From Methanobacteriota archaeon (GTDB lineage: Archaea > Thermoplasmatota > Poseidoniia > Poseidoniales > Poseidoniaceae): a DNA stretch of 38,978 nucleotides. Shown piece after piece: positions 17,742 to 26,939 of the stretch (position 1 is the stretch's first letter; every line of letters starts with the position of its first letter). Both the position numbers and the translations under genes were made by a program. The notes beneath the pieces are model-generated. The model was not told the origin of the DNA and made no database searches. It saw only the letters and a list, made by a program, of their open reading frames with translations. The stretch is from positions 1 through 38,978 of the forward strand of contig WTIT01000133.1 of the NCBI GenBank assembly GCA_011526375.1, read 5' to 3'.

Positions 17742-20471
17742 ATGGCGGGGAAGGACGAGGAAGAATCCTTCATGTCATTAGAAGACGAAGTCGCCAAGCC
17801 AGTTAAGGCTAAATCACCGAAGAAAATCAAAAAAGCCCCTAAGGTATCTACAATACAAACAGAAATTCTCGATGCAGAAATACTTGATACAACAATTGTT
17901 GAACAAGCCGGTGGCAAATATGAGGTAGATTGGCCGTTGATTGGTATGGATTGTCCAGACTGTGCTTCGAAAGCAATGCGTGGGTTATCTCATCTCAAAC
18001 AGGTAATTGATCCGGAAATCTCAGTTACTTCAGGTGAAATCAAGCTGACTGTTGACCTAGACGAGGGTATGATGTCTCAAGTTTCAAACGTAATGAAATC
18101 ACTAGGTCATCCTCCAAATGTTCCGCTAAATCTACTGTCATCAACCAATGCTGAGGTTATTGCTAAGCGAAATAATATCCAGAAAAAGGATGTCAAACGA
18201 TTGATGATGCGGCAACCAGGAGTTCTTGATGTAGAGATCACTAAAGACGATGAAGTGCTCTTACAATTGGTTCCAGCACCCAAAAAAGAACTAATCAAAG
18301 TAAGAAATGAATCGATAAGAAACGTAATTGGATTTGAACCAAAGTTTACCGAGGCATCGACCACCAGACTCAGGCCTGACCAGTGGAGATTGTTTGGTGG
18401 AACTATTGCAATACCGATTCTGTTACTTATTTTCATTGGAGAGTTCCTTGACTGGTCACCAATCATCATAGGATTAATTGGGGCTTACGGGGTCTTGATT
18501 GGTGGCTTACAAATGTTTCACGAAGCAATTGCAAGTTTGTTATCAAAACAAATGGGCTTCCAGGTGTTAACGAGTATTGCTGTCATAGGTGCTTCGATTC
18601 TTGGGATGTGGGAAGAGGCATTGATGGTCGTCATCTTAGTAGCAATCGCAGGACATTTAGAAAATAGTGCTCTTGACAATGCACGCGAATTAATGCAAGG
18701 CGGTCTAGACCGTATTCCAAGAACGGCTCGTAAAGTCCTCAATCCTTCGATAAAGTTGGGCAATCCAAAGCAAATCAGTGCCATTTCTGTACAATCAATT
18801 ACACTACCAGAGCAAGCTCCAAAGTTAACTCCGAATCATCAACAGAAACCATCGGACGAGCATGAGGTAATATCTCTTGATTTGGTGAATATCGGCGATA
18901 TATTAGAGGTTAGAAGTGGTGAGTTAATTCCCGCTGATGGAGTTATAGTGGATGGATTTGGCGCCTTAGATAAAGCACCGCTTACCGGAGAATCAGCCCC
19001 AGTTGAGGTTGAGAAAGGCGACGAATTAAATGCCGGATTAGTGCTTTCCCGTGGCCCAGTGTTAATCAAAGTGACAGCAGTTGGCGAAGCAACTAGACTA
19101 TCAGGATTAATAGAGGCCGTCCACAGTTTCAAAGACCAAAAGGCTCCTATTCAGAATCAAATCGAGAAATTTACCGCTATTTGGGTTCCAATTGTATTGT
19201 TTGGTGCCGTGGTAATATGGTACTTTATGTTCCCAACCAGTAATTGGAAAATTATTCTACTGCTTTGGGTAGTCGCTTGCCCTTGTGCTCTACTATTAGC
19301 AGCAGCCATGCCTCACGCCGCCGCCTTGAGCCGTGCTTCACGGATGGGGGCAATCGTCCGCGGTGGCAACATACTCGAACGCATGTCGAAAGTTAATCAC
19401 GTTCTGTTGGATAAAACCGGCACTTTGACCTCCGGAAAGCCGACCATTGGCTCTATTACCGTTGCTAAAGGAAGACAGCGAAAAGCCTCACTGGCCCTTG
19501 CTGGTGGTCTGGAAAAGCGCTCATCACACCCGTATGCAACAGCAGTTCTTGACTACTTGAAGAATGAATCAATTGAGGCATCTTCTGTAGCAGGGATAAC
19601 CGATATCGAAGCAGGAGTCAAAGGCTTTGCCAATGGAAAAGAGGTATCATTTATTCGAGCTGATATGGCTGCAAAACACAATATCTCGGTACCTGATGAT
19701 ATTGCAGAAGCGATAAAACAAGCAAATAATGACGGCTTAGGAGCCAGTGTGCTAACCAAAGAATCAACCGCAATCGCATTGTTCACATTTGTTCATGATG
19801 ACACGCGAGAGGGTAGTGGCGAGCTAATTCACAGTTTTTTGCAGAGGGGAATAAATGTCGAGATAATATCTGGCGACCAACAAGCCTCGGTTACCGCATT
19901 TGCGAAAAGCATTGGATTACCAGAATCCTCCGCATTAGGTGAGTTATCTCCTGAAGACAAAGTCAAATGGGTTGAGGATCGCTCTAAGAGTCACGTTACC
20001 ATGATGGTCGGCGATGGCTTCAACGATTCTGCAGCACTCGCTGTTGCTGATATTGGTGTTGCAGTAGGGACCGGAGAATCGGTAAACCTCGAAGCAGCCG
20101 ATATTATGTTCCCGGGTGATGAACCCAAGATGTTGGTAGACTTGTACGACTTATCTGTAAAGATGAATCGTGCTTTGCTTGGCAATATTATCATGTCAGT
20201 ATCGATTACTTTCATTCTCGTCTTTTCAGTGATAAACCAATTCTATGATCAACTATGGGTCGGTGTATTGATTCATGAGGGGTCAGTATTGTTAGTAATC
20301 TTCAACGGAGCAAGATTATCTGGTAAGGGCAACATCCTTTCTATGCTATTTATCACGACGAAAAATTTGTGGCTAGATACGGTTCAGTTGTTTAAACAAT
20401 TGAAAGAGCACTACTTTGGTAATGAATCATCAAATTCTGTTTTACCAAACCAAAACCACGCGACATCTTAA
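17742..20471 (+). CDS. Heavy-metal-transporting P1B-type ATPase
   Basis: 909 residues. The N-terminus is a Lys/Glu-rich tail, then a heavy-metal-associated domain with the site GMDCPDC, then a second HMA-like fold (~150-210) with no CxxC. The ATPase core has the actuator motif LTGES, the ion-binding helix motif CPC (ACPCALLLA), the phosphorylation site DKTGTLT, the HP locus (SSHPYA) and the hinge GDGFNDS. It exports a soft metal across the membrane using ATP. The last helices contain HEGSVLLVIFNGARL, like zinc/cobalt/cadmium pumps rather than the MxxSS pattern of copper pumps, so a divalent ion is more likely. An insert of ~44 residues interrupts the start of the actuator domain. I use ATG 17742; an upstream TTG frame overlaps the HAD gene. 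An ArsR-like regulator follows. Confidence 0.92.
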   Translation: MAGKDEEESFMSLEDEVAKPVKAKSPKKIKKAPKVSTIQTEILDAEILDTTIVEQAGGKYEVDWPLIGMDCPDCASKAMRGLSHLKQVIDPEISVTSGEIKLTVDLDEGMMSQVSNVMKSLGHPPNVPLNLLSSTNAEVIAKRNNIQKKDVKRLMMRQPGVLDVEITKDDEVLLQLVPAPKKELIKVRNESIRNVIGFEPKFTEASTTRLRPDQWRLFGGTIAIPILLLIFIGEFLDWSPIIIGLIGAYGVLIGGLQMFHEAIASLLSKQMGFQVLTSIAVIGASILGMWEEALMVVILVAIAGHLENSALDNARELMQGGLDRIPRTARKVLNPSIKLGNPKQISAISVQSITLPEQAPKLTPNHQQKPSDEHEVISLDLVNIGDILEVRSGELIPADGVIVDGFGALDKAPLTGESAPVEVEKGDELNAGLVLSRGPVLIKVTAVGEATRLSGLIEAVHSFKDQKAPIQNQIEKFTAIWVPIVLFGAVVIWYFMFPTSNWKIILLLWVVACPCALLLAAAMPHAAALSRASRMGAIVRGGNILERMSKVNHVLLDKTGTLTSGKPTIGSITVAKGRQRKASLALAGGLEKRSSHPYATAVLDYLKNESIEASSVAGITDIEAGVKGFANGKEVSFIRADMAAKHNISVPDDIAEAIKQANNDGLGASVLTKESTAIALFTFVHDDTREGSGELIHSFLQRGINVEIISGDQQASVTAFAKSIGLPESSALGELSPEDKVKWVEDRSKSHVTMMVGDGFNDSAALAVADIGVAVGTGESVNLEAADIMFPGDEPKMLVDLYDLSVKMNRALLGNIIMSVSITFILVFSVINQFYDQLWVGVLIHEGSVLLVIFNGARLSGKGNILSMLFITTKNLWLDTVQLFKQLKEHYFGNESSNSVLPNQNHATS

Positions 20472-20505
20472 ACCTTAGAAGCGCCTCTTCCAATTCGGTG
20501 CGAGG

Positions 20506-20982
20506 ATGAGTCGAGTAAGAGCAGACCCGATAACCGCTGCACTAGCACATCCTACTCGCCGCAGTCTGTACATTTCACTGAGCAATTCAGACGAGATGAG
20601 TACAGTTCAATTGCAGAATATTGTCGATGTTGATCGATACAACCTCTATCACCATCTCAAGAAATTAGCTTCTCTAGGTTTGATTGAGAACCATAGAGAT
20701 GAAGGCAGGGCAAGATGGTGGAAGATAGCACAAAGTGTTGACCTCCCCGAAATTTTGTCTGTTTCAAACGTCGTTTCAACTCCAACTCATTCTGTGAATG
20801 CAAGTCAAGGCAGCCAGCCGAGGCTCGATGGCGCAAATACTCATGTCATCTCATTAGAAGGTTCTAGAGACCGAGTTGGGGCGAAATTATTACTTGAGAA
20901 ATTAGCCGCTGAATTGGGCATAGAATTGAACCTTCCATGGAATTTCGTTCCGGAAAAAATAGCATTAATCGGTGAGGATTAG
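20506..20982 (+). CDS. ArsR-like winged-helix transcriptional regulator
   Basis: 158 residues. The first ~80 fit a winged-helix ArsR-type DNA-binding domain: ALAHPTRRSLYISLSN, the recognition helix region DVDRYNLYHHLKKLASLGL and the wing IENHRDEGRARWWKI. The C-terminal ~70 residues are of unknown fold and contain no cysteine, so a classical Cys metal site is absent; His and Asp could still serve. It follows the metal ATPase by 34 bases on the same strand, which suggests local control of that pump, but no operator is visible. GAGG abuts the ATG at 20506, so the start is either leaderless or poorly spaced. It is followed eight bases later by a zinc-ribbon gene. Confidence 0.85.
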   Translation: MSRVRADPITAALAHPTRRSLYISLSNSDEMSTVQLQNIVDVDRYNLYHHLKKLASLGLIENHRDEGRARWWKIAQSVDLPEILSVSNVVSTPTHSVNASQGSQPRLDGANTHVISLEGSRDRVGAKLLLEKLAAELGIELNLPWNFVPEKIALIGED

Positions 20983-20990
20983 GTGATTTA

Positions 20991-21383
20991 ATGTCAGAAG
21001 AAATGTTCGTTGAGTCTAGGATTTCGCCACCTGCTTTATCTTGTCCAAAATGCAATGAAATGTTACCTCAACAACTTGGAGAAGTACAGTGTCAAATGTG
21101 TTCTGCACGAGTCAACATTAAACACGAGGGAACGAAGAAAAAATGGCGGGAAGAGAAAGTAAGTTGCCCTGGTTGTGACAAAGTACTCATCGTTGGCGTA
21201 GATTCTAGGCCAGCTAATCTACAGTGCGCATCTTGTGAGTGCCAGTTTACTGTCAGGCCAAACACTCCCAAAGTCGAAATTGCTTGTCCGGGTTGTGACC
21301 GTCGCTTACGAATGAAGAAGAAGCCAGGTAAAAGAGAGATAGATTGCCCAGCATGCGACAAAAAATTCGTCATCAAATTTTGA
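20991..21383 (+). CDS. Triple zinc-ribbon protein
   Basis: 130 residues built from three tandem zinc ribbons. Each has two CxxC knuckles: Cys 18/21 with 34/37, Cys 59/62 with 79/82 and Cys 99/102 with 119/122. The spacings are 12, 16 and 16 residues. The second and third ribbons both open with CPGCD, which suggests internal duplication. No other domain is present. It starts eight bases after the ArsR-like gene with a GGTG element before the ATG, so the two are probably co-transcribed. Zinc ribbons of this kind bind nucleic acid or proteins or hold zinc; the function is not known. The context (metal pump, ArsR-like regulator) makes metal sensing or buffering a reasonable guess. Confidence 0.85.
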   Translation: MSEEMFVESRISPPALSCPKCNEMLPQQLGEVQCQMCSARVNIKHEGTKKKWREEKVSCPGCDKVLIVGVDSRPANLQCASCECQFTVRPNTPKVEIACPGCDRRLRMKKKPGKREIDCPACDKKFVIKF

Positions 21384-21488
21384 TTTTTACGACCTAATTG
21401 GGGACACAGATTTACCCAAGAAATCGCTGTCTTAAGCGGCGAATTCATCGCGCACCTTATGTATGATTAGAAGCGGATAAACACTCGG

Positions 21489-23861
21489 ATGGGTACTATG
21501 AGTGTGAGCGATAGCAAGAAGGGAGAGTCTCTTGATTCAACTCGCAGCAACGGAGAAAGCGGCGACAGGATGTCATTGTCGGCTCTTCGTTCACAATTTA
21601 CTAGAAGCACAACACAGACACTCAGTCAAAGTGAAATGACTAGTGCCCGATTCCGTAATGAAGAGCGTCTACGCTCAGATATTCGTCGAGAGCGCAGACT
21701 TAGACAGCAGGCAATAAACGAGCGTGTAATTGCTATGCAGGAAAATTTAGCCAAAGACTTAGCAGTTCAACATGAATTGACCATCGACGCTTTGGAAAAA
21801 GAATTGCGTGAACAGATGGAGTTAGAACTGGCGGCTATGGAGAAGGAAGCCCTCGTTCAAGAAGAGTCTAAGTTACGTGCTGAATATGAGGTGCGTTTGA
21901 ATCGTAAAATTGAGACTTTGCAAGAGCAATTTGAAATCGAGCAAGATGTTCGCATCCAAGAACACAAAGATAAACTCAAACAACAAATTGAGGCTGAACT
22001 ACAAAAAGAACACAAGCAAAGGTTGGAAATTCAAAAGGAGCGAATAGCCCTAGATTTCAATCAACACTTACAGAACAGAATAAGGGAGATGGAAGCGACC
22101 CTGTCTGATGAAATGGAATCACGATTTAAAGAAATGGAGACCAATGAATTAAATCGTCTAGAGGAAAGCCATGCTGCTAAACTTTCAGAGCGTGAAGAAC
22201 AATTGCGCAGAGGGATAAGAACCCGTCTTGAACAGCAACTAAGGGCTCGACTAAAGCAAAGAGAAGCCCGCTTAAAGTCAGAGTACGATCGCCGAAGTCT
22301 AAGGTTAGAGGAAGACATTGCTCAGCAAATTCAGGTTGAATTAGAAAGCCGTTTGCGACAAGAGACTGATGACCTTGAGGAACAAATGAGAGAAGATGTC
22401 GAACTAGCCATTGCAAGAAGAAAGGATGAATTACGAGTCGAAATTGAAAAGCAACTTGAATCAAGACACACCGAGCGTCTGGCTGATAGAAAATCAAGAT
22501 TAAGAGAAAAGTACGACATTACTTTCTCCAAAGCAGTAGATGATATTTCAAAGACCCTAAAGCAGGAAATTGAGACTGAATTAGAAAAGCGCATGGATTC
22601 AGAATATACCAGTTATCGAAGCGCAAGGGAGGCAGAAATTCAAAATCGCCTGGCAAGATTCCGCTACGACCGTGAAAATGAGCTTAGAGAGCAACTTGAG
22701 GAGCAATATGAATCAAAGAAGACCGAATGGGCAGAGCGTTTGGAGTTGGAGTTCCAGTCCCGAGAGGCTGCAGCAAGAAAGGCAATCATGTCAGAAATAG
22801 ATGCTGGTCTACGTAATGAGCGTTTGACTTTCGAGACTCACCTAGAGTTACTCAAGGAAGAGACAGCACTCGAATTAGAGGTCAACATGGAGGACCGTCT
22901 AGAAGAATTCAAGCAACGCAAGGAGGAAGAGGTTGCCACTCAACTTGAGCGACAACTCGACAAGCGTGAAGAGATTATGCGTAACAAGGCATTGATTGAG
23001 ATTAGAAAGCGTGAAGCCCTAATCCGTGCGGAAATCGAGGCTCAACTTGGATTGAAGCGTGCTGAAATAAGAGACAGATTACAAAATCTAACTACGAAGA
23101 TGGATAATTTCAAAGAAAATGCCGAAATTAAGATGCGAGAAGCGGTTGAAAAACAAATTCAAGGTGAAATAGACACTGATGAAGAAGAATATCGAACCAG
23201 GCAAGAGGAATTTAGAGAATTACAGAACTTGGATACTAAAGCAGAAAAGCGCCAGATGTGGATGCAATCAATCTCTGGTCAAGACAGAAAGCAACCAATG
23301 ACATTACCAGATCCAACAACACTGGGTGCTCGAACGACCTCACTTGGGGCCACTGGTGGTCGTCCAATGCGCGGCATACTCGGGGGCGGCACTACTCAAG
23401 AGGCACCAACTGCTAACATTGGATTATCAGGCATGAGAGCACCTACATCAAGTGCAAAGCCATTGATTCCTACTTCCCCATTAATCAGGCCAGTCAAGTC
23501 ACCAATCGGTGAAGCGAAACCAGCAACTGCAACGATCTTGCCTAGGCCGATAAAGAAGTTAGGCACGCCTGATGTGACTGCGACTGAAGAAATTGCACCA
23601 GAACCAATGTCTAACGAAATCACGGAAGTTCTAGAGGAGCAAGCCTTACCGCAAGAAGAATCGGGTGAAACCGAAGTCGTTGAAGAGCAAGAATACACTA
23701 CACTAAGGCCAATCACCAAAACTCTAACCCCTCAACAACAACCAAAAACCAACGTAGCAAAACTTACTCCAGTAAAACATATGTTAGAGCCGGTAAAGAA
23801 AACCCGAGGTGCTCCGCCATCGAAGGATTTTGGCAAGAAGAAATCCACCAGCGATGAGTGA
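21489..23861 (+). CDS. Large coiled-coil protein with disordered acidic tail
   Basis: 790 residues. Residues ~50-590 are an almost unbroken, very charged coiled coil rich in Glu, Arg, Gln and Leu (for example RLEEDIAQQIQVELESRLRQ), with few helix breakers. The tail (~595-790) is low complexity and rich in Pro, Thr and Glu, ending in a basic patch (KDFGKKKSTSDE). There is no Walker A, no membrane segment and no SMC hinge, so it is not an SMC or Rad50 protein. It looks like a filament or scaffold protein inside the cell. The start may be ATG 21489 or 21498. The surface propeller protein follows 52 bases later on the same strand. Function unknown. Confidence 0.85.
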   Translation: MGTMSVSDSKKGESLDSTRSNGESGDRMSLSALRSQFTRSTTQTLSQSEMTSARFRNEERLRSDIRRERRLRQQAINERVIAMQENLAKDLAVQHELTIDALEKELREQMELELAAMEKEALVQEESKLRAEYEVRLNRKIETLQEQFEIEQDVRIQEHKDKLKQQIEAELQKEHKQRLEIQKERIALDFNQHLQNRIREMEATLSDEMESRFKEMETNELNRLEESHAAKLSEREEQLRRGIRTRLEQQLRARLKQREARLKSEYDRRSLRLEEDIAQQIQVELESRLRQETDDLEEQMREDVELAIARRKDELRVEIEKQLESRHTERLADRKSRLREKYDITFSKAVDDISKTLKQEIETELEKRMDSEYTSYRSAREAEIQNRLARFRYDRENELREQLEEQYESKKTEWAERLELEFQSREAAARKAIMSEIDAGLRNERLTFETHLELLKEETALELEVNMEDRLEEFKQRKEEEVATQLERQLDKREEIMRNKALIEIRKREALIRAEIEAQLGLKRAEIRDRLQNLTTKMDNFKENAEIKMREAVEKQIQGEIDTDEEEYRTRQEEFRELQNLDTKAEKRQMWMQSISGQDRKQPMTLPDPTTLGARTTSLGATGGRPMRGILGGGTTQEAPTANIGLSGMRAPTSSAKPLIPTSPLIRPVKSPIGEAKPATATILPRPIKKLGTPDVTATEEIAPEPMSNEITEVLEEQALPQEESGETEVVEEQEYTTLRPITKTLTPQQQPKTNVAKLTPVKHMLEPVKKTRGAPPSKDFGKKKSTSDE

Positions 23862-23913
23862 ATAATGGGCAAACCAACGCTGTTTTCATATCCTCAATGC
23901 GATTGGGAGTAAC

Positions 23914-26340
23914 ATGAAGCGAGCGGTCACCTTCGCTATATTTGCCTTCATTTCACTAGTTGTGACTTCAATACCTCACACATCTGCTAGTGGCAATTTA
24001 TTACAGTCGGGTACTACTCATTACTTCGATTCTTCAATTGTTTACGTCAATGTCATGGACGACAACACGATTTTGTTTTTAGAAAGCGACGGTACCTTAA
24101 TCTCAGGTACTAATCAAAACGGTAAAGTTACTGAGCTGTGGGCTCACGAACTAAATGTCACTGCCAGCTATGCACAGTTAGATTTTGGCGAAAAAATGTT
24201 AGCTGTAATACATGACCAAGGATTTTTAGTGTTTAACATTGATAACAAACAACTTGAATATGACACGCAATTATCGTCCATTCCCGATTCACTAGACTGG
24301 GATTCTGATGGAGACTTGTGGATTGCATACCATAGTGGAACAAGGAAAGCAAGAGAATATTCTGATGGTACTTACAATAATTTTCAGACTACAACAGTTA
24401 CCTCTGGGTTCCTATCGTTTGTTGTTTTGTCCAATGATAACTTAGTAGCCGGAGGATTTGATAGTAAATTGCATATTTTTGACAAGTATGGCAATCTGAT
24501 TGACCAAAAGAACGACCCAGGTGCGTACATAAGTTCATTATTTGAGCCCGAAGACGGACTACTTCTTGCTGGTACAGGCAATGGTGAACTATACCGATAC
24601 GATTACAATAACTCATGGTCATACCTATCAATCGATCTTGGCACTGATCAAATTGTAACAATACAACACTTCGATAATACTCGCTATGCTGCAATCGATA
24701 GTAGTAATACGATACATTTTATCGATAAATCGACTTTCACCAAAGTAGGATTCTTGGATGGTGTCGCAACATCATTTTATGGCCTGTTAGAAATTACTGG
24801 ACAGATTTCAGTTGTGTACAATGCTGCTTCATCGGGTGGTATCATGTATTATGATATTGACAACGATGGTGATGGTGTAGTTGACTCTCTAGACGAGTTC
24901 CCAGCAGATTCTTCTCAACAATATGATTCTGATGGAGACGGCTATGGTGATAATAAAGATGGGACAAATGGCGATCAGTTCCCTGATAATTCTGAGCAAC
25001 ATGCAGATTCAGACGGCGATGGTTACGGTGACAATGAGTTTGGCGAGCAGGGTGACCTTTTCCCCGATAACGGTGAACAGTGGTCAGACCTTGATGGCGA
25101 TGGCTATGGCGACAATTCAGACGGAATGATGGGTGATCAATTCATTGAGGATCCGACACAATGGAATGATACAGACGGTGATGGCTATGGCGATAACCCC
25201 CTAGGCAATTTACCAGATGCATGTCCAGATACTGCAGGATTTTCCAAAGAGGATAGATTTGGTTGCTTAGATACAGATTTTGATTTCTATTCGGACCCTA
25301 ATACTGAATATACCGTTGCAGATGGTGCTGATGCTTTGCCTAATGATGGTACTCAGTGGCGAGACCTAGATGGTGATGGCTTTGGCGACAATCCCTCTCC
25401 AGCAATAAATCCAGACTCATGTCCTTCTGTTGCAGGTAATTCAACTAAAGAAATTAGATTGGATGGAACCGTCATTGACAAGCTTGGTTGTTTAGATTCA
25501 GATGGTGATTCATTCGAAGACCTAACTGACGAGTTTCCATCAGACCCAACCGAGTGGTTCGACTCTGATGGAGATGGTGCAGGTTCAAATACGGATTATG
25601 ATGATACAGAATTTTTGATTGTAACCGAGGAAGATTACTGTAGAATTTCAGGTGATCAATCAACATCTTGTATTGAGTGGAATGACTTAGATTACCAAGA
25701 TTATCTCGCTAGGGATAAGGCCGAAGGAGAAGCAGATCTTGCTTATCCTGCTTGGTTAGCGCAAAAAGAGGCCGGTTTATTGGATGAAGACGAGGGCATT
25801 ATGGGCGCAATAAAGGATGTTGCAATTGTCGGTGGCGGTGTCTTTATCGGTGCAACAATTTTGATTTTATTAGCAAGCTTCGTCATCAAGAAGCGCAAGA
25901 TCAATGACCTGGTAAAACGCTATGGTGTCCCATTTGAACCCGAGGACAGGAAAACTGCAAATTTGGAAGCCTTGGAAGGAACCGCAGGATTGTCTGCTAC
26001 TGGCGGTATTGAATCGGATGATTCATGGGATGATGATGTCGAAGAGATGGATTTCAGTGAAAAGTCCGAAGAAACAGATGAAGTTGAATCAATAGCTGTT
26101 TCTGCTGATGATTTGTATGGCGATGACTCTGATATGAGTGACATCGCTGGAATGGAGATTTCTGGCCCTGAGACCTCAGAGGAAGAAGTATCCGAAATGT
26201 TGGCCGAAGAACCAGTATCCGCCAATGAAAAACCATTAATTGCTCCTCAGATACCAGAATCGGGCCTACCGGAAGGGTGGACAATGGAACAATGGGAATG
26301 GTATGGTCACGAATGGTTAGCCAAGAATGGTGGCAAGTGA
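23914..26340 (+). CDS. Membrane-anchored beta-propeller protein with thrombospondin type-3 calcium repeats
   Basis: 808 residues. A signal peptide (AVTFAIFAFISLVVTSI) starts at ATG 23914, with GGGAG four bases before it. Residues ~30-310 look like a beta-propeller of WD/PQQ-like blades. Residues ~310-590 are calcium-binding repeats of the thrombospondin type-3 kind: repeated DSDGDGYGDN, often followed by FPDN.EQ. A single membrane helix (~632-655, IVGGGVFIGATILILLASFV) follows, then a basic stop and an acidic cytoplasmic tail. The tail ends with LPEGWTMEQWEWYGHEWL, a compact Trp-rich module. The design is an extracellular sensor or adhesion stalk stiffened by calcium with an internal contact module. 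Its stop abuts the stop of the convergent PIN-like gene. Confidence 0.85.
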   Translation: MKRAVTFAIFAFISLVVTSIPHTSASGNLLQSGTTHYFDSSIVYVNVMDDNTILFLESDGTLISGTNQNGKVTELWAHELNVTASYAQLDFGEKMLAVIHDQGFLVFNIDNKQLEYDTQLSSIPDSLDWDSDGDLWIAYHSGTRKAREYSDGTYNNFQTTTVTSGFLSFVVLSNDNLVAGGFDSKLHIFDKYGNLIDQKNDPGAYISSLFEPEDGLLLAGTGNGELYRYDYNNSWSYLSIDLGTDQIVTIQHFDNTRYAAIDSSNTIHFIDKSTFTKVGFLDGVATSFYGLLEITGQISVVYNAASSGGIMYYDIDNDGDGVVDSLDEFPADSSQQYDSDGDGYGDNKDGTNGDQFPDNSEQHADSDGDGYGDNEFGEQGDLFPDNGEQWSDLDGDGYGDNSDGMMGDQFIEDPTQWNDTDGDGYGDNPLGNLPDACPDTAGFSKEDRFGCLDTDFDFYSDPNTEYTVADGADALPNDGTQWRDLDGDGFGDNPSPAINPDSCPSVAGNSTKEIRLDGTVIDKLGCLDSDGDSFEDLTDEFPSDPTEWFDSDGDGAGSNTDYDDTEFLIVTEEDYCRISGDQSTSCIEWNDLDYQDYLARDKAEGEADLAYPAWLAQKEAGLLDEDEGIMGAIKDVAIVGGGVFIGATILILLASFVIKKRKINDLVKRYGVPFEPEDRKTANLEALEGTAGLSATGGIESDDSWDDDVEEMDFSEKSEETDEVESIAVSADDLYGDDSDMSDIAGMEISGPETSEEEVSEMLAEEPVSANEKPLIAPQIPESGLPEGWTMEQWEWYGHEWLAKNGGK

Positions 26341-26595
26341 TTACTTCCAAACTATTGGTAGCGAACTCTTCAATTTGCCTAATTCTTGCCCACTGTAGAG
26401 TGCTTTACCATCTTCGACTATGGTATTCATAATTAGCCACAATACGGCATTCCACGACTTTGATTTAGCAAAAATTTCGATATATCCAGCATTTGCTGCA
26501 TCGAGTAGTTGGCCTTCAGCAGTATTCTCATCGAATAATGCACGAATTAGATTGTTGGTATCAAAGAGGTATCCCTTCGGACGCCATTCCATCAT
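26341..26595 (-). CDS. Truncated PIN-domain (VapC-like) protein
   Basis: 84 residues. The opening GYLFDTNNLIRALF matches the first strand of PIN nucleases, where the Asp binds metal. Active VapC toxins are about 125-150 residues and need further acidic residues. Here the expected central Glu region reads KSKSWNAVLWLI and the C-terminal Asp motifs are absent, so the protein is probably a shortened or inactive PIN remnant. It starts four bases after the stop of the ribbon-helix-helix gene, as in a vapBC operon. Its stop abuts the stop of the convergent propeller gene, so the loss may have come with that junction. Confidence 0.55.
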   Translation of the reverse strand: MMEWRPKGYLFDTNNLIRALFDENTAEGQLLDAANAGYIEIFAKSKSWNAVLWLIMNTIVEDGKALYSGQELGKLKSSLPIVWK

Positions 26596-26599
26596 AGAA

Positions 26600-26842
26600 T
26601 CACACCCTAAACGGAGATAGGTTTAGGCGGTCAACCAAATGCTCTACATCAACATCAGCTACGGCTTTCATACGTTCTCTTAGAGTTTCAATTTCGCCAT
26701 TCATTTTGGTGATTTTGTGTGCTCTAATAAGGTCGTTGAGAAATTCATTTACACTCTTGTAACCACTCAATGTTCGAAGAGTGTTTAGTTGTCTACGAAC
26801 TTCATAACTTACGCTAATAGATGTCATACCTTCTGCCGTCAT
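26600..26842 (-). CDS. Ribbon-helix-helix protein, VapB-like antitoxin
   Basis: 80 residues. TSISVSYEVRRQL is a typical ribbon strand leading into helix A, and GYKSVNEFLNDLIRAH is helix B of a MetJ/Arc-type fold. Such proteins bind DNA as dimers and in TA operons repress their own promoter and neutralise the toxin with their C-terminal part. The C-terminal helix here (GEIETLRERMKAVADVDVEHLV) could be that part. It precedes the PIN-like gene by four bases. Starts at ATG 26842 or 26827 are both possible; AGAAGGT lies next to the second. Confidence 0.7.
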   Translation of the reverse strand: MTAEGMTSISVSYEVRRQLNTLRTLSGYKSVNEFLNDLIRAHKITKMNGEIETLRERMKAVADVDVEHLVDRLNLSPFRV

Positions 26843-26939
26843 GCCTATTCCCAGTTCCCTGTAATCAATGGGATACTTAACCTAAGCGAAGGAAATTAAA
26901 TTTCTAATGCTGTTTTGACGATTAATCTAGGACAGCCGA

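Noticed and set aside
24860-25600. Periodic GATGGCGATGG repeats as a possible CRISPR or satellite
   Set aside because: They encode the calcium-binding DxDGDG repeats of the TSP3 domain and vary in spacing and sequence.
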